From positions 43,791,937 to 43,855,936 of the forward strand of contig NC_080064.1 of the NCBI RefSeq assembly GCF_949987535.1: a DNA stretch of 64,000 bases, written 5' to 3'. This document shows positions 1-13,200 of this stretch, in pieces. Under the pieces are notes generated by a model. The model did not search any database and was not told where the DNA came from. It worked only from the letters and a program-made list of their open reading frames with translations. The stretch comes from Balaenoptera acutorostrata (lineage: Eukaryota > Chordata > Mammalia > Artiodactyla > Balaenopteridae). The number at the start of each line of letters is the position of its first letter. Positions within the stretch are counted from its first letter, which is position 1. Position numbers and translations under genes: made by a program.

Positions 1-3000
1 TGTTTACTAGTGCCAGACCTATAGTAGATACAGAATAGGTGAATTTCTTCCTAGAGGTAATCCAAGACCTAGTCTTGGCTCCATCACTAATCCACCCACA
101 GAGTGACCTTAGAACATTTCCTCCCCCTCCCTGGACCTCAACCTTCCTTTTTGTACAAAGAGGAGCCTGGACAAGATTTTTTCTAAGCTCCCTTCCAGAT
201 CTAATATTTAATGAGTCTGTGACCATTCAGTACAATCTACCGCATTGCTGCTCCTAGAAGTTACAGACTGAGGAGACAGTAGTAAGTCACCAATCACTTT
301 GTATTTACAGACACACATGCATTTAAAACAGATTCTATAAATAGCTACAATACTGTATTGCACTTTTGGCCTACTTTTGCCTTTTTAGAGGTCAAGAGGT
401 TTTTTTTAATCTTCTTTTATTTGGAGTGTTAAGCAAGATGAAAACTGGGACAAGTTGCCATAAGGCATATTATGCAGCTTGAACCTAATTGCACTATTAC
501 CATGATCGATGAACATTCACCGCCATCAGCTGGAAGCTGCTGCCTTCCACTCGGCAGAAATGAGGTCACAGAGCAAGGCTGGGGAATTGCCATCTAACAA
601 GCAGATCTGTTTGTTGTCCGGTAGAAGAGTTTGTCACTATTACATTTAACTGTTGATTCCATCTGTTGTGAAGATGCTTGTTCCCTTGAACTGGCACCTG
701 AGTTATTAGGAGTTTGACAGTTTTTCAGTAAAAAATTCAATTTTTGCCTGGATACTCAGTAGGAGAGAAAGGATTATTGGATATATGTACTAACATACCC
801 AGGGGTCATGAGGAGCTTGGTCTGAAATCCTAGTACTTGGGTAGATGGGTGTTACTGACCAGAAAAATAGTAATTATTCCTGACCTGTATAGGACTTTAC
901 AGTGTAAAAACACATTCAGAACACTGCCCTGGGAAGGGACCACATTCTTCCATCGTCAGAGAACTTTATAAAGTTATGCCCCCAAAATGCCTCATTGCTG
1001 ATGCAGGGAGGTTGCTCGCAGCACTGCTTGAGAGCTAGATAAGAATTGCCTGACAGAGGCAGATACAGGGAAAGCCAGCACTTAGGCCTCAGAAATGCCT
1101 CACGGGCGTTTTTTTTGCTCAGGCCCATGGGACCTGGTTGCCTCAGAGCCTCCTTCCCAGAAGCGTTAGACAGCTATCACCTCAGATTAGCCTGAGTAGC
1201 TGAAAAATTTATTAACAGATTGGAGACATAAGTCTTTTCTCCAGTAGACTTGGAATCTGATGGCCTTGGGATTGAATTCTACTGTGGCTCTAACACTTGC
1301 TAGTTGTGTGATCTTGGCCAAGTCTCTTAACTTCTTTGGATCACTGTACTATAAGAAATGTAGTACAGAATGTGGTGAAAAGCACAGACCTTGGAGCCTA
1401 CTTTCTGGCTTTGAACCCCAGCTTTACCATTTACTCATTATGTGACCTTAGGCAAGCTAGAGAACCTCTTTGTTCCTTAATTTCTTTGTCTTCAAATGAG
1501 ATTGATTATAGTGCCTCCCTCACAAAGATGTTGGAAAGATAAATGAGTTAATACATGTTAAGTGCTTGGAACAATGCCTAGTATTGAGTAAGCATGACAA
1601 CAGTGTTAGCTACAGTGATATTGGGTGATAGTCCTCATCTCCGGTTTATTTTGCAGATCAACAGAAATGTTGAAGGTGAAAAAAAGAGTCTCAGAGTTAT
1701 TCATGCCAGAAGGGACCTGAAAGATTACCCACGTAGTCTCCCTCATTTTATAAGTGGGAAATCAAGACTCAGTGATGGGGAATAACTGGTCCAGAGTCAC
1801 ACTTGATTTAAGGGCAGAGTCTGAGTCTCCTGATTCCAAGTCCAAAGCGCCATCCTGTGCACTGTGTCAAAGAAGGCAACATCTCCACAGAGCTGACCCT
1901 GAAGGGTCCTTTTATGTAGTCATTGGACCTGTTGCTAGTTAATGCACTTTCCTAGGACAATAAGCTGCATTTAAAATGGAGCGAAAACTTGGGAGAGACT
2001 CTCCCTCCTCCCCCACTGACTTCTGAAGTGTCATGTTAGTGCAGGCGGAAGCTGGGGATTCAGGCCAGGGCTGGGAGGAAAGATTTTCAGGAATCATTGC
2101 TAGCTCCACGTAATTATTTCAGTTAAAAAACAAATATGTGCCTGTGTCCAAACAAGCTAGAACCATGAACTGATGCATTCAGTTTGTTTCTGGTGTCAGA
2201 GGCGTGTTTTTTGTTTTTTGTTTTCTTTGGGCGTTTAATTAAGTGGTTTCCACCAGAAGTAGTTTCACATCTGCTCTTCAGTAGAAACTAAGCTTTCACC
2301 CTCAGGAGAAGGATTGGAACCTCTGAGTTCATTTTTCCCAATTTTTTCAGGGTCATACCCCCTTAGATTTATTCTGCTTTGAATCACATTTCCCACTTGG
2401 ACTACTCAGGAGTGATTGAAACATGGGTTGGAGGAAAGGGCAGGATGGGGAGAAGACCCTAAGAAGAATGGCAGATGGGATTAGAACTATTTGATTTAGA
2501 GAAAGGGCAGATTCCAGGGGTCATGATTTCTGTTCCCAAATCATCTAAGGGTGTCACGGGGCAGAGGGAGCAGAGACTGTGAAGTCTCTGACAGCAGAGC
2601 TGGTACAAATGGAGTGGGAAGAGGAAGAAGAATTTCCAGGAGGCAGATTTCAGCTTAAAGCAAGGAAAACTTTCTGATTATGAGAGATGCCCAAAGATGG
2701 TGTGGAGACTGAGCTCCCATCCCTGCCTAGAAGGTATGCTTTAGAAGAGATTTGGCTGTGAGGCTTGACAGCCAATTGTCAGAGACATGAAGATTGGAAT
2801 TGACTAGTGAGACTTGGTAAAATTTGGGATTCCACCAACTATAAATTTTTCAGATTCTGGGAGTCTAAGAACCAATGACCAATGTCATGGAGTTCCACAG
2901 TTAAGAACCTGCTGGAAAGCAGCAAAATCAGAAATTCGTGACCTGTTTCTTTATCTTGCCTGTGTTTCTCTTTTTCTCTCTTTGTCTTTCTTGAGCTCAT

Positions 3001-3672
3001 GCACTTGCTCTTTCATATAGCAGGAAACTTTGACATTTTTCAGGGGATAATCTTTTTCCTTTAAGTGTGTTTCTGACTCAGCCTTTGCTCCTTCAACATC
3101 GTTTAGAGAGGCTGAGCTCTCTGGAGATTAGCTCTGGCCTGTCACCACAGCAACTGCCCAGGCCCTGTGGGCATCCGTGGTAACAGGCGAGGGCTTTGAG
3201 AAACAAGGCTTATCTAGCGGTGAAAGGAAGCCCCACAGGGAGCCTGATATGAAACAAGCAGGTTGTGTATGGAGAGGTCTTTTTCAAAAGGATTAGCCAT
3301 GCAGGTGTGTCTCACTTTACACAGTTGGCCAGGCCCTGAAAAGTGTGCGTGGGTGTGTCAAATTTTGGTCAAGGGAGGAAATCTTATTTTAAAGGCAGAA
3401 AAAAGACTCTCTTTTCCAAGTCCCTGTAGTGAATCCCCTGCATAAAGTGGATTCTCCTTTTGTAAAACGAACCTCTGCCCACATTGTGACCTAGTTAGTC
3501 TAGTGCTGAGTGTCTGTGAGTGGGGCCATCCATAGAGAACCCCAGGGGCATGCTTCCACCTTCACTGCAGGCAAGGAACAGCAGCAAATCAGCTGAGGGG
3601 AGACAGAGTATAACGGGGAAGCAGAGTGGGTGTGGTGCCACAATGAAGGGAGACCAGGACAGTGGGCCTTGC
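1..3672 (-). other. RAB3B: Probable RAB3B 3' UTR (minus strand)
   Basis: Sequence directly downstream of the RAB3B stop, with no other gene recognisable. From memory, human RAB3B has a very long last exon, so all 3.7 kb could be 3' UTR; the transcript end cannot be fixed from sequence. Minus-strand AATAAA hexamers lie at 2368-2373, 1645-1650, 1208-1213 and 416-421, none with an obviously convincing GU-rich downstream element. Apart from MIR fragments at 1250-1596 this stretch looks unique. Confidence 0.5.
1250..1596 (+). repeat. Two adjacent MIR SINE fragments
   Basis: 1356-1596 is a nearly full MIR: the 'gagcctactttctggctt' region, the core 'tgtgaccttaggcaag', the 'cttcaaatgagattgatta' segment and the 'gtgcttggaacaatgcctag' tail are all in order. 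1250-1345 holds a second partial copy with 'ctagttgtgtgatcttggcc'. They are antisense to RAB3B and would lie in its 3' UTR. Confidence 0.75.
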
Positions 3673-3860
3673 CTAGCACGAGCAGCTCTGCTGCAGCAGC
3701 GGCGGGGTGTCCGAGAGACGGGTGTTCTTGTAGGTCCCCAGCAAGGAGGGGTCTGTGTCCAGCGTATCAGACATCTTGTCGCAAATGGCATCCACCAGAC
3801 GCTCGAAGGCCTGCCTCACGCTGATGTTCTCCTTGGCGCTGGCTTCAAAGAAGTCAAACC
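3673..3860 (-). CDS. RAB3B: RAB3B coding exon 5 (residues 158-219 and stop)
   Basis: The acceptor is ctctatcctcag|GGTTTG. It encodes [40 protein letters not shown] and [21 protein letters not shown], then TAG at 3675-3673. It contains the G5 SAK motif and the hypervariable tail ending in Cys-Ser-Cys, where two geranylgeranyl groups are attached in the Rab3 family. Most of the differences from human RAB3B that I recall lie in this tail. Confidence 0.97.
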
Positions 3861-4217
3861 CTGAGGATAGAAGAGAGATAGCAGTAAGGATCTTTCCCTT
3901 CCTTTTCATGCCCCCTGGCCAGAACACTCTGCATTAATACAGGCAGTGCTCAAGTGTAAAGCAAGGAGGCCTAAGGGCGGAGGATTCTGCCTCAAGGAGA
4001 GGGTACCGGGCAGGTATTACCTGCACTGGTTTTAGAGTCAGACGATCCTGGCTCTATCACTGACCAGCTGTGTAACCCTGGGCAAGTCACCTATTTTCTT
4101 TATGAATCAATTCCCTGGTTTATAAATTGGGATAATTTTATCTATCTCATAGAATTATTTCAAGGATTAAACAAGATGAGGCATGTGAAGTGTATAGTCC
4201 TGTGCCTGATACAGGGC

Positions 4218-4261
<44 letters not shown>

Positions 4262-7200
4262 TAATTAGGTGTTTTCTGAGAGTGACTACTTGACTATGTG
4301 TACACAGCACTTCAGCTTCCAAAGCATTGATCTCACCCATTATCTCATTTGATCCTCACGTCACCCCTGGGGGAAGGAGGGATCAGGCAGACCCTCTCCA
4401 TTTCACTAATGCCCACGCTGTGGCTCAGAGAAGTAAGCTGACCTGCCCAAGGGCACCAGTATAAGAAGCCCAAGCTTTGTCCTTTTTGACCAGGGCTTTC
4501 ACTCCACTTTCCCCTGCCTCCTACTCACCCCAGCCTGGCCAGTCTAGTCTGGGTTCTGGGAGACACTCCAAGATCCACACTGAATAAGCAGAGCTTCATT
4601 TGCTCTGTCTACTCACAGACACACTGGGTTATTTCCCCTCAGAGGGGTTCCTCCTCCCTGAATTTCCAGGAATCACCCTGGATCTCTCGCTCCTCACACG
4701 GACCCAACAAATTGCCCAGGAAAAACTGCACCTGAAGGGTGAGACATTCTTGTCTGTTTTGCACCTTGAGATCCTTAAAGGTACTTTCTGTGACAATGAA
4801 CAGAACTTGGTTGTCCCAGGAGACACGAGCAAAGCCCTCCTGATTCAGACAAAGCGGCTGCTTTCCAACGGAGGGTCTTGGCCAGGTTGGTGGCAGCCCT
4901 TAGAAGCATAAGCCTTCGTTCTCCATCACGTCCCTGCGCCGGCCTACTCCTTCCTCTTTTGCCTGTCCACCTTCCTCTTTCCCTTCCTTCTGAGTCCATC
5001 TTTATTTCTCCCCAAAAGCTTCCCTCTTCCCTTTTTTCCATGTTAGCTCCTTCTTTTCCCCTTATGTTTCTCATACTCCTTGGGATCCTTAATATTTATT
5101 GAGTGCCTACTATATGCCAGATGCTATGCTAGGAGCTTTACAGATATTGTCTTCCTTAATCCTCACAACAGCCTGTGGGGTAAATATAATCATCTCCAAT
5201 TTATAAAAGAAAAATGAAGGCTCTAAGAGATTACCTAACTCACACAAGGTCACATGACTGTGTTAGGGGAAACTGGTTTTAGATCTGGGTCTGGCTAGCT
5301 CCTACATCCATACACAGCCCTGCCTCCCGTTTCTTCACTTTTCTCCCTTTCACTTTCCTTTTCTTTTTTTTTTTTTTTCCCTGATCATATATTTTTCTTC
5401 CTTTACAAGGCTCTTTGGCCTCCTTTGCTTTTATCTGACTACCACAGTGTCTGAATCTGGGCAAGTCACTTCATCTTTCTGAATCACTTTAACCTCTCTG
5501 AGTCTCAGCCTCCTCGTTTGTCAGATAGGAATAATAACAGCGTCTTCCTGCCGAGAGCAATCCGGGAGGATTGAGCGAGACAATGGATAAATTGCTGTGC
5601 GAAGTTGCCTGTTATGATGACAGTTTCTTTCTGCTAGTCCTTCATCTGCTCCTCTCACTTCCTCTTCATCCCTTTCTCCCTCTTTTATCATCCTCTCACA
5701 CAGAGGAGGGGGGTCTCTTTCCTCCTCCCTCCTTCTCCCTATTATCCCATTGTCCACAGAGAGGGCTGAAGCCCCCAGGTACAAACAGGGCTCCTCTTCC
5801 CCGGGCCACGCCAGCTTGAAGGCACTCACAATTCCTGCCAGCCCGCCTCTGGTTGACAGCCTCTCCTGTAGCCCATTTCCCGACCTGAGAAAGCAAGGTG
5901 CAGAAGTGCCTGCTAGTGGAGGACATGTGATGAAGAAGGAAGCAGCTGCTGGCCCGCTGGCTCGTTATCCTCAGTCTGTAGAAATGCAGTTGGCTTAAGA
6001 GACCCTCCAGCATGTAGCTTTTCCTTAATGAATATCATAAACATTGACTCTCTGGCCTTTGACTGGTTTGTTACAAGTGACAGTGTTTGGGGAAGTGGGC
6101 GGAGTATGTTGCTTGCCTAGGAAAGGGGCAAACAGGTAAAGAAGTAAATAGGCTTAAACCATCAGTTTGGATGAAGATGGGGACACAGGTCAAGGCCAGG
6201 ATCACCAATCCCTTCTGAGGAATTGGCACTGAGGGGAGGACGTGCCCCATTGCGCAGGTGGGCAGTGGGAAGAAGCCCAGAAGTCAGACAGCCTGGATTT
6301 GAATATAGTCTCTGTCAGCTACCAGCTGTGTGACCTCAGGCAAATTGCCTAATTTCTCCCAGCCTCTGTATCCTCATCTGTAGAATGGGTGAATATCACC
6401 TACCTCATAGGGTGGTAATAAGAATTAAATGCACAAAAGTATGTGAAGTGGTTGGCATGTGGAATTCCCTTTCCCTTATGTTCCCAGCCCATCTGAGTGC
6501 CAGCTTCCTTGCCCCTCCATCAGTCCCCAGGGCCTTTGGGGAAAGCCTCCTTTTCTTCATCATTCAGGGTCAATCAATAAACCAGGTCTTTATTGAACAT
6601 TAACTTTGTGCCAGGTCTTGCCTTGAGTGCCAGGGACAAGGGGAGACCAAATCCAATTGTGGAGAAAAGACACACTTATGAGAGTGTCAGTCCCTCACAC
6701 GTTCATAGTCCTTAACGATTCCCAAATACAATTTTAAAACAACTTTGTGGGGGGGGGGGGCAAGGCAAGGGTTATCACTTGTAATTTACAGATAGGGAAA
6801 CTGAGGCTCAAGGATGGGGCATAAGCCAGGGCTCTATCCCTTATGCCCCCTTGTCTCACTCTCAGTTGGGACAGTGACAGAATACACTATAACCCAGGTA
6901 GAGCAAACCAGAGGCTGTGCAGGAATGCGGCAGAGGGAGAGAGTGGCAGGGGAGGAGAGGGAGAATAGGCTGCCAAAAGTTAGTGGTGATGGGTGTCTTT
7001 AAGGCCAGAACTGAGCAAAACTCTTCACCTGACTAACTTTTTCTTTAGGACTCAGCTTAGGTATGGCTTTGCATCCTCCTCTGTGCTTCCCTCTGCCACA
7101 GCACGTGTTACCCTGCATGGTGGAAGTCCATCTGACAAGGAGCTCCCCAAGCAGGGACCACGTCATTCATCTGAGCTCCAGTACCAGCCAGAAGAGTAGG

Positions 7201-10200
7201 GGCTTGGTGAATGTTAACTGAATGAATGGACAGATGGATGCGGGAGACGGGAATGAGCATGGAGGGTGTGGTTGAGGGCCTGTGGACAGTGGGGTTCATG
7301 AGAACCCATCTCAATAAGCACAGCAAACCCTGTGCTGGGCACTGGGGACACTGAAGTGAATCAGCTGCGGTTCCTAACCTTGAGAAGCGGAGATAGACAC
7401 ACTGACAGTGTGATAAATGCTGGAAGGGTGGGGAGCGAGGGAATTGTCATGGCACAGAGGAGGCACTTATCTGAGTCTGGGGCCCAGGAAAGGTTTCTTG
7501 GAGAAGCTGATTCCTAAGCACATATCAGCTAGATAAAGACATGTGTGAGCACATGCACGTATAGGACACCAGGCAGGGGAATCCGCATAAACACATATAA
7601 TGGGACAAAAACCAGTCTTGGTATATCCCAGAATGACCACAGCAGTTTGTTATCATTAGAGCAGTAAGCTCAAAGTGGTGACAGAAGAGGAAGTAAGTAA
7701 CCAAACACGGAGAGCGCATATGTCAGGCCAAGGAGACGTCATCACTGCCGTCTCAAAGATACCCAAGGTGTGAGAACTCTGATTCAAGTAACTGGCGCGT
7801 GGCCCTGGCCAGCTCGTGGGTCTCTTTTGCTAGCAGAACAATCCCAAATGCACCTCCACCCAACGACTGTCAGACTCCTGGAAGGCTCTTCATTAGTAGG
7901 TCCAGATGGTAACCTTTTCCTCAGGTTCTTTAGTGAGGAGTCGCAGGAGCTGAGAATCTAGAGAGCTCAGGAAGATGACAACCGATTAATCAGACTGTCC
8001 CCGCCTCGTCCTTTCCTCCCTCTAATTGGCTTCAGAACAATGGAATTTCTGCTGCCTTGAATCGGACCCAATTCTTAATTGAATCTGAGATGATTCCCAC
8101 CCCCAAAATGCTCCTGTTTACCTATCCTGTCCAAAGGCAGCTGTCACAGCCCCACAGATTCCGCTGACTCTGTCCACACTGCCTGCTTCTGAATTTGACT
8201 TTAGAACTCTTTTCAGAAACTCACAACTAGCTAAACTTGCTTCTCCTCACCCTGAAACTGCCCCAGAACATTTCTCCTCTACTTTTATGTTCAAATCCCT
8301 TCTCTAGCCTGCTCTGATAACCTCCTTATCTCCATCTTGTATCAGTCTTCAACTCAAGCCCTTCTGGTCACTGATGATTTTGGCAAGGGATTCACTGTCT
8401 CCCTTTCCACCCAGGCTTGTACTCATTCTCAGGAACTTCGGGTTTCAGGTGGACAATCCATCCAACACCCTGGCTCTTAAATTTCTTAACCATCTCATTT
8501 CCAGCAACATTCTCTCCCGTTTTGTTTCTGCTATGCCCCTGTCCTTATAACTTGAGCTATTTTGACTTAGATTTGTGTCACTGGCACTCAAAGAGGTTTA
8601 ATTAATCCAATATCCAGCCTCATTAGGTTAACACCCAAGATTCGGCATGGCTCAGCCTCTGTCCACTTCCCCAGCCTCATCTTCCTGGCTCACACCATGC
8701 TCCAGAAACATCGACACTTCCTTATTTGGTTTCTTTACTCGTGCTACTACTCTTTAGCGCCTACTCCTAATCCTCTTCATTACTCACCTGTGGAATCCCT
8801 GATTGCACAGAGCCTTCCCTTTCTCTTCCCGCCCCATCTCCACCGCTCAGAACATACAATGTACCTCTCCCCTAGACCCCCATGGTACCTGACACGATTG
8901 TTTCAGTCAGAATCCATCAGGAAAATGGGAACTGTTCTTAACATCTGAACTAGAGGGAACTGGTTATATGGGTGGTAGAAGAACTAAGAGGCCAAACAGA
9001 ATACTGAAGAAACCCAGAGATTATTAACAGAAAAGAAAACTATTAATGGGGCCAAAGGAAGTTAAAACTGCGGGAGCAGGAGTCAGAGAAGAGGAGCAGC
9101 CTCTACTGGGGGAGCCTGCCAAGGGGTAGGGGAGACACACATGCAGGTTCTTCCCTTTTCCCCAACTCCCATCACTTGCCAGTGTCTCTCCTTGGCTAAA
9201 CCCAGCCAGAAGCCACTGTCACAGGAGGTTGGGAAACACAGCCTGCAAAGGTCAACTTCCCAGGGGGCGGTTTCAAGAGAGAGACAGAGCTGGAGAAGGG
9301 TGAAGAATGATAGTAAATGGGACATTGAGATTATCTCTCTACTATTTTGTTTCCCTGGTCAATGAGCATCTTGAGAGCAGGGAACTTATTCACCTCTAGG
9401 GCACCAGGGTCCATCATGTGTTCAGTGATTGTGGCAGACTGTTCACTGCCCTCCCTGTAGAAGATTTTATATTCCCATCCACTGCCAAGTGGCTTGCAGT
9501 GCCTCCTTGTGGGAGGAATATATCTCCCTTGTCAATCAACATCAGATCTCATCATGTAACTTGCTTTGGCCAATGGATGTGGGCAGACCAAGTCCCAACA
9601 GAAGCTTTGAGAGTCTTTGTGTGGCTTAGGCATCTCAGATTGGATCTCAGAGTTGCATGACATGGACAGAGTTGCAGCTGACTTGCAGCTGGCATGTAAT
9701 GTGAGTGAGAAATAAACCTTTATTATCCAAGCTCCTGACTTGGGTTATGTGTTACCACAACATAATCTAAAGAATTCTTACCAACACTGGGACTGAGGGT
9801 GAAATTTCAAGAGAAACTACTGCAAGCTTTTGGGAAAACACCACTGGGTGATGATACAATGGAAGCGTTAGGATTTTGAGTCTAAAGGCTGAGTTAGAGT
9901 ACTGGACCTGCCACCTATGACCTGTGTGGCTTAGGAAAGTTGCATAATCCTCAAGTGAAAAAAGAAAGACACAGAAGTGTGGCACAGCTCATTGCATGCA
10001 AGAAAACATAAGTGGTATGAACTCAGCTTCTTCAGTGTAATGGAGCTGAAGACAATGCCGCCTCCCAGACTAGGAGTGAGAGTGAGGGTCACAAGAGAAT
10101 TGTTGTGAAAACACATTGTGAATCATAAGTCACTACACCAAGGTTAGTTATTCTCAATGTCAGCTAGGTCTTTTGTTTCTCTGCATCAGGCTGAGTGATG

Positions 10201-13200
10201 CAAGGTTTCAATTCACCCCAATCCAAAAAACATTTATCATCAAGCACCTAAAATAAGCAAGGCCATGGGCTTCCCTGGTGGCGCAGTGGTTGAGAATCTG
10301 CCTGCTAATGCAGGGGACACGGGTTCGAGCCCTGGTCTGGGAAGATCCCACATGCCGCGGAGCAGCTGGGCCCGTGAGCCACAACTACTGAGCCTGCGCG
10401 TCTGGAGCCTGTGCCCCGCAACGGGAGGGGCCGCGATAGTGAAAGGCCCGCGCACCGCGATGAAGAGCGGTCCCCGCACCGCGATGAAGAGTGGCCCCCA
10501 CTTGCCGTAACCAGAGAAAGCCCTCGCACGAACCGAAGACCCAACACAGCCAAAAAAAAAAAATAAATATAAATAAATAAATAAAGTAGCTATAAAAAAA
10601 AAAAAAGTTTAAAAAAAAAAAAATAAGCAAGGCCATGTACAAGGGTCTGTGGGGACTGAGTGATGAGTGGAGAATTGTGTGAATTGAAATCATGGAGTCA
10701 GAGGGATAGAGCTGAACAGACCTTCCCACTCAACTAATCCAAATCCCCTGTTTTTCAAAAGGGCAAAATTGAGACCCAGAAACAGAAAATAAGATGCTCA
10801 AGATCACACAGTAAACTAGTGGCAGAAGCAGGATAAAACCCTCAGTCTCCAAACTCCTAGGCTGGTACTTTTCCCTCCACACTTCACTGAAGTGAGTGTT
10901 TATGCGTATGTTTCAAAACCACATTTTGAACAGGTTTCTCCTGACCTTGTAGGCAGAAGCGCATTTCACTTTTACTAGCATCCCTGGGCTCTAGTCTAGA
11001 CCCTTTCCCAGTCAGATCGAGGAAGAGACAAGGAGCCCCTTTCTGAGCAGCACAAAGAGGTAGAGGCCCTAACATGTCATGCTTCCTGGAATAGGAGTCC
11101 CTGAAACTTCTCTGCCCTCCCAAAGATCCACTTGCCTCAGCGTCTCTACAGCCTCATCCATGTCCCAGGAACTTTGAGGATATAGAAGACCTGCTGTTAC
11201 TCAAAGCTTTAATAAATGCTAGTTGCTGGCCATATCAGTAGTTCTGGCTGAGAGAGCTGAGAAACACTAAAAGAAAGGGAGTCCTGAAGAGGAATCCCAT
11301 AAAGCAGAGAATGGCCCTACTGCACTGGCAAGCAGATCACTGAGACTTACTTAATAGTTGGTGTAGCAGAGGGTGAGGATGAGGAAGGCTGAGCATCCTC
11401 TCTCACTGCTCACACATATGATCACATCCTTGTGAAATTCTTGACATGGTCTGCAAGATCCTGCATGATCTGGCCCCTGCCCACCTCTCCACCCTCATCT
11501 CCCACTACTCTCCCCTTGACTAGTTAGTCCCTGCAACGTGGTCTTTCAATCTCATGAGCGTCTTCAGCTCTAAACTACATTAGGGCTGGTCTTGATGTGG
11601 AACACTCCCCTCCCCAACCCACCCTCAATCTTTGCCTAATTTTTTTCTGATCCTTTAGTTCTCAGCTTAAGCATTACTTTCTCAGAAGATCTTGACTCTC
11701 CAGTCTAAAATTAGGTTTCTCTCTTTTTTACTTTCTTAATAGCACTTCCAGTGGACTTATGTTACTTTTATCTGTCCACCATTCCTTCCTTTATGGAACT
11801 TCTACTTTAAACAACTGCGGTGGGACTATAGGTTACAATACTTGCCTCCCCCAGCCACTGGGACAGGCATGTGACTCACAGGTAGCCAATCACAGTCTTC
11901 CCTGAGATTGACATAAGGTGGTTGGGAGCAAGAATCCTCTTTTTGCAGAAGTTGGAAGATATGAATCTGGAGCTGCCATCATCCATCTTACTCCCCATTC
12001 AGAGTCTGACTATAGAAAGAGGCTGAAGGCATACACAAAGCTAAGAAATAGTGCAATTAAGTTGCACTCATAAGCTAATAAATTCTATTTTTTTAACTAA
12101 AGCTTGTTTGATTTGGGATTTTATCACTTGCCATAATGAGAGTCCTAAGTCAAATAGAACTTAGCACAATTTTTAACAGCTTTATTGAGATATAATTCAC
12201 ATACCATACAATTCACCCATTTACACAATTTTTAATTATATATTTATTTGTATAATTATTTGTTTAATGTCTCTTTCCCCCATTAGTTCCGTGACAGTAA
12301 GAATCACAGCTAAGTGCCAAGATAAAACCTGGCTCAGAGTATGTGCTCAATAAATATTTTTCAATAAACAAATGTACGAGTGAATGAGTATCTATCCTGT
12401 GCTGGGTGGCTGGGATAATGAAAAAAAATTTTAGACATAACCCCTGCTACTGCTGAGGTCTACCAAGAGAGACAGACATGTAAATAGGCAAGTTCTGGTA
12501 AGCAGTAGAGGAAAGCTCAGGAAGTCGTGTAGGACTGAGATGGGTTACCTTGACCTACCCAAATCTAACCAATTCATTAAGGCCCTCTTTAAGTACCTTC
12601 CTAAACCCTGTAGTAAGAATTAATCTCACTTCCATCTGTTTTCCTACATAAATTAGATAGATCTTTATTGGCTCTACCACTTCCTAATTGTGTAATCTTG
12701 AGCAAGAGCCTAATTTTTCAGAGTATTGAACATGACCTACCTTGAAGACTTATAGTGAGAATTAAATGAGATAATTAACCCAAAGCATTTCATATAATGC
12801 CTGGCTCAATATATATCAGCCATTATTACGATATTTGCTGTATAGTGAGATTAAGTGGTTAGAAGCACAGGCTCTGGAGCCAGACTACTGCTTGATTTCA
12901 AATTCTGACTCTACTTGTTACTAGCTGTGTGACCTTAAGCAAGTTACTCAACTTCTCTGTGCCTCAGTTTTCTCATCTGTTAAAAGAACAACTTGGGGCT
13001 TCCCTGGTGGCGCAGTGGCTGAGAATCTGCCTGCCAATGCAGGGGACACAGGTTCGAGCCAAGGTCTGGGAAGATCCCACATGCCGCGGAGCAACTGGGC
13101 CCATGAGCCACGATTACTGAGCCTGCGCGTCTGGAGCCTGTGCTCCGCAACCAGAGAGGCCGCGATAGTGAGAGACCCGTGCACCGCGATGAAGAGAGGC

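Noticed and set aside
3520..3864. 114-residue plus-strand open frame over exon 5
   Set aside because: Antisense to the RAB3B last exon; the coding sense is proven by the RAB3B match and splice sites.
4221..4260. Regularly repeated DNA considered as a CRISPR-like array
   Set aside because: It is a dinucleotide microsatellite in a mammalian intron; there are no spacers and no cas genes.
10328..10345. tRNA gene suggested by B-box-like ggttcgagcc
   Set aside because: The B box belongs to tRNA-derived SINEs; no cloverleaf or CCA-end structure of a functional tRNA is present.
10265..10510. Open frames reading [24 protein letters not shown] and relatives, at about a dozen places
   Set aside because: They are translations of CHR SINEs on either strand, which explains why the same peptide recurs; not genes.
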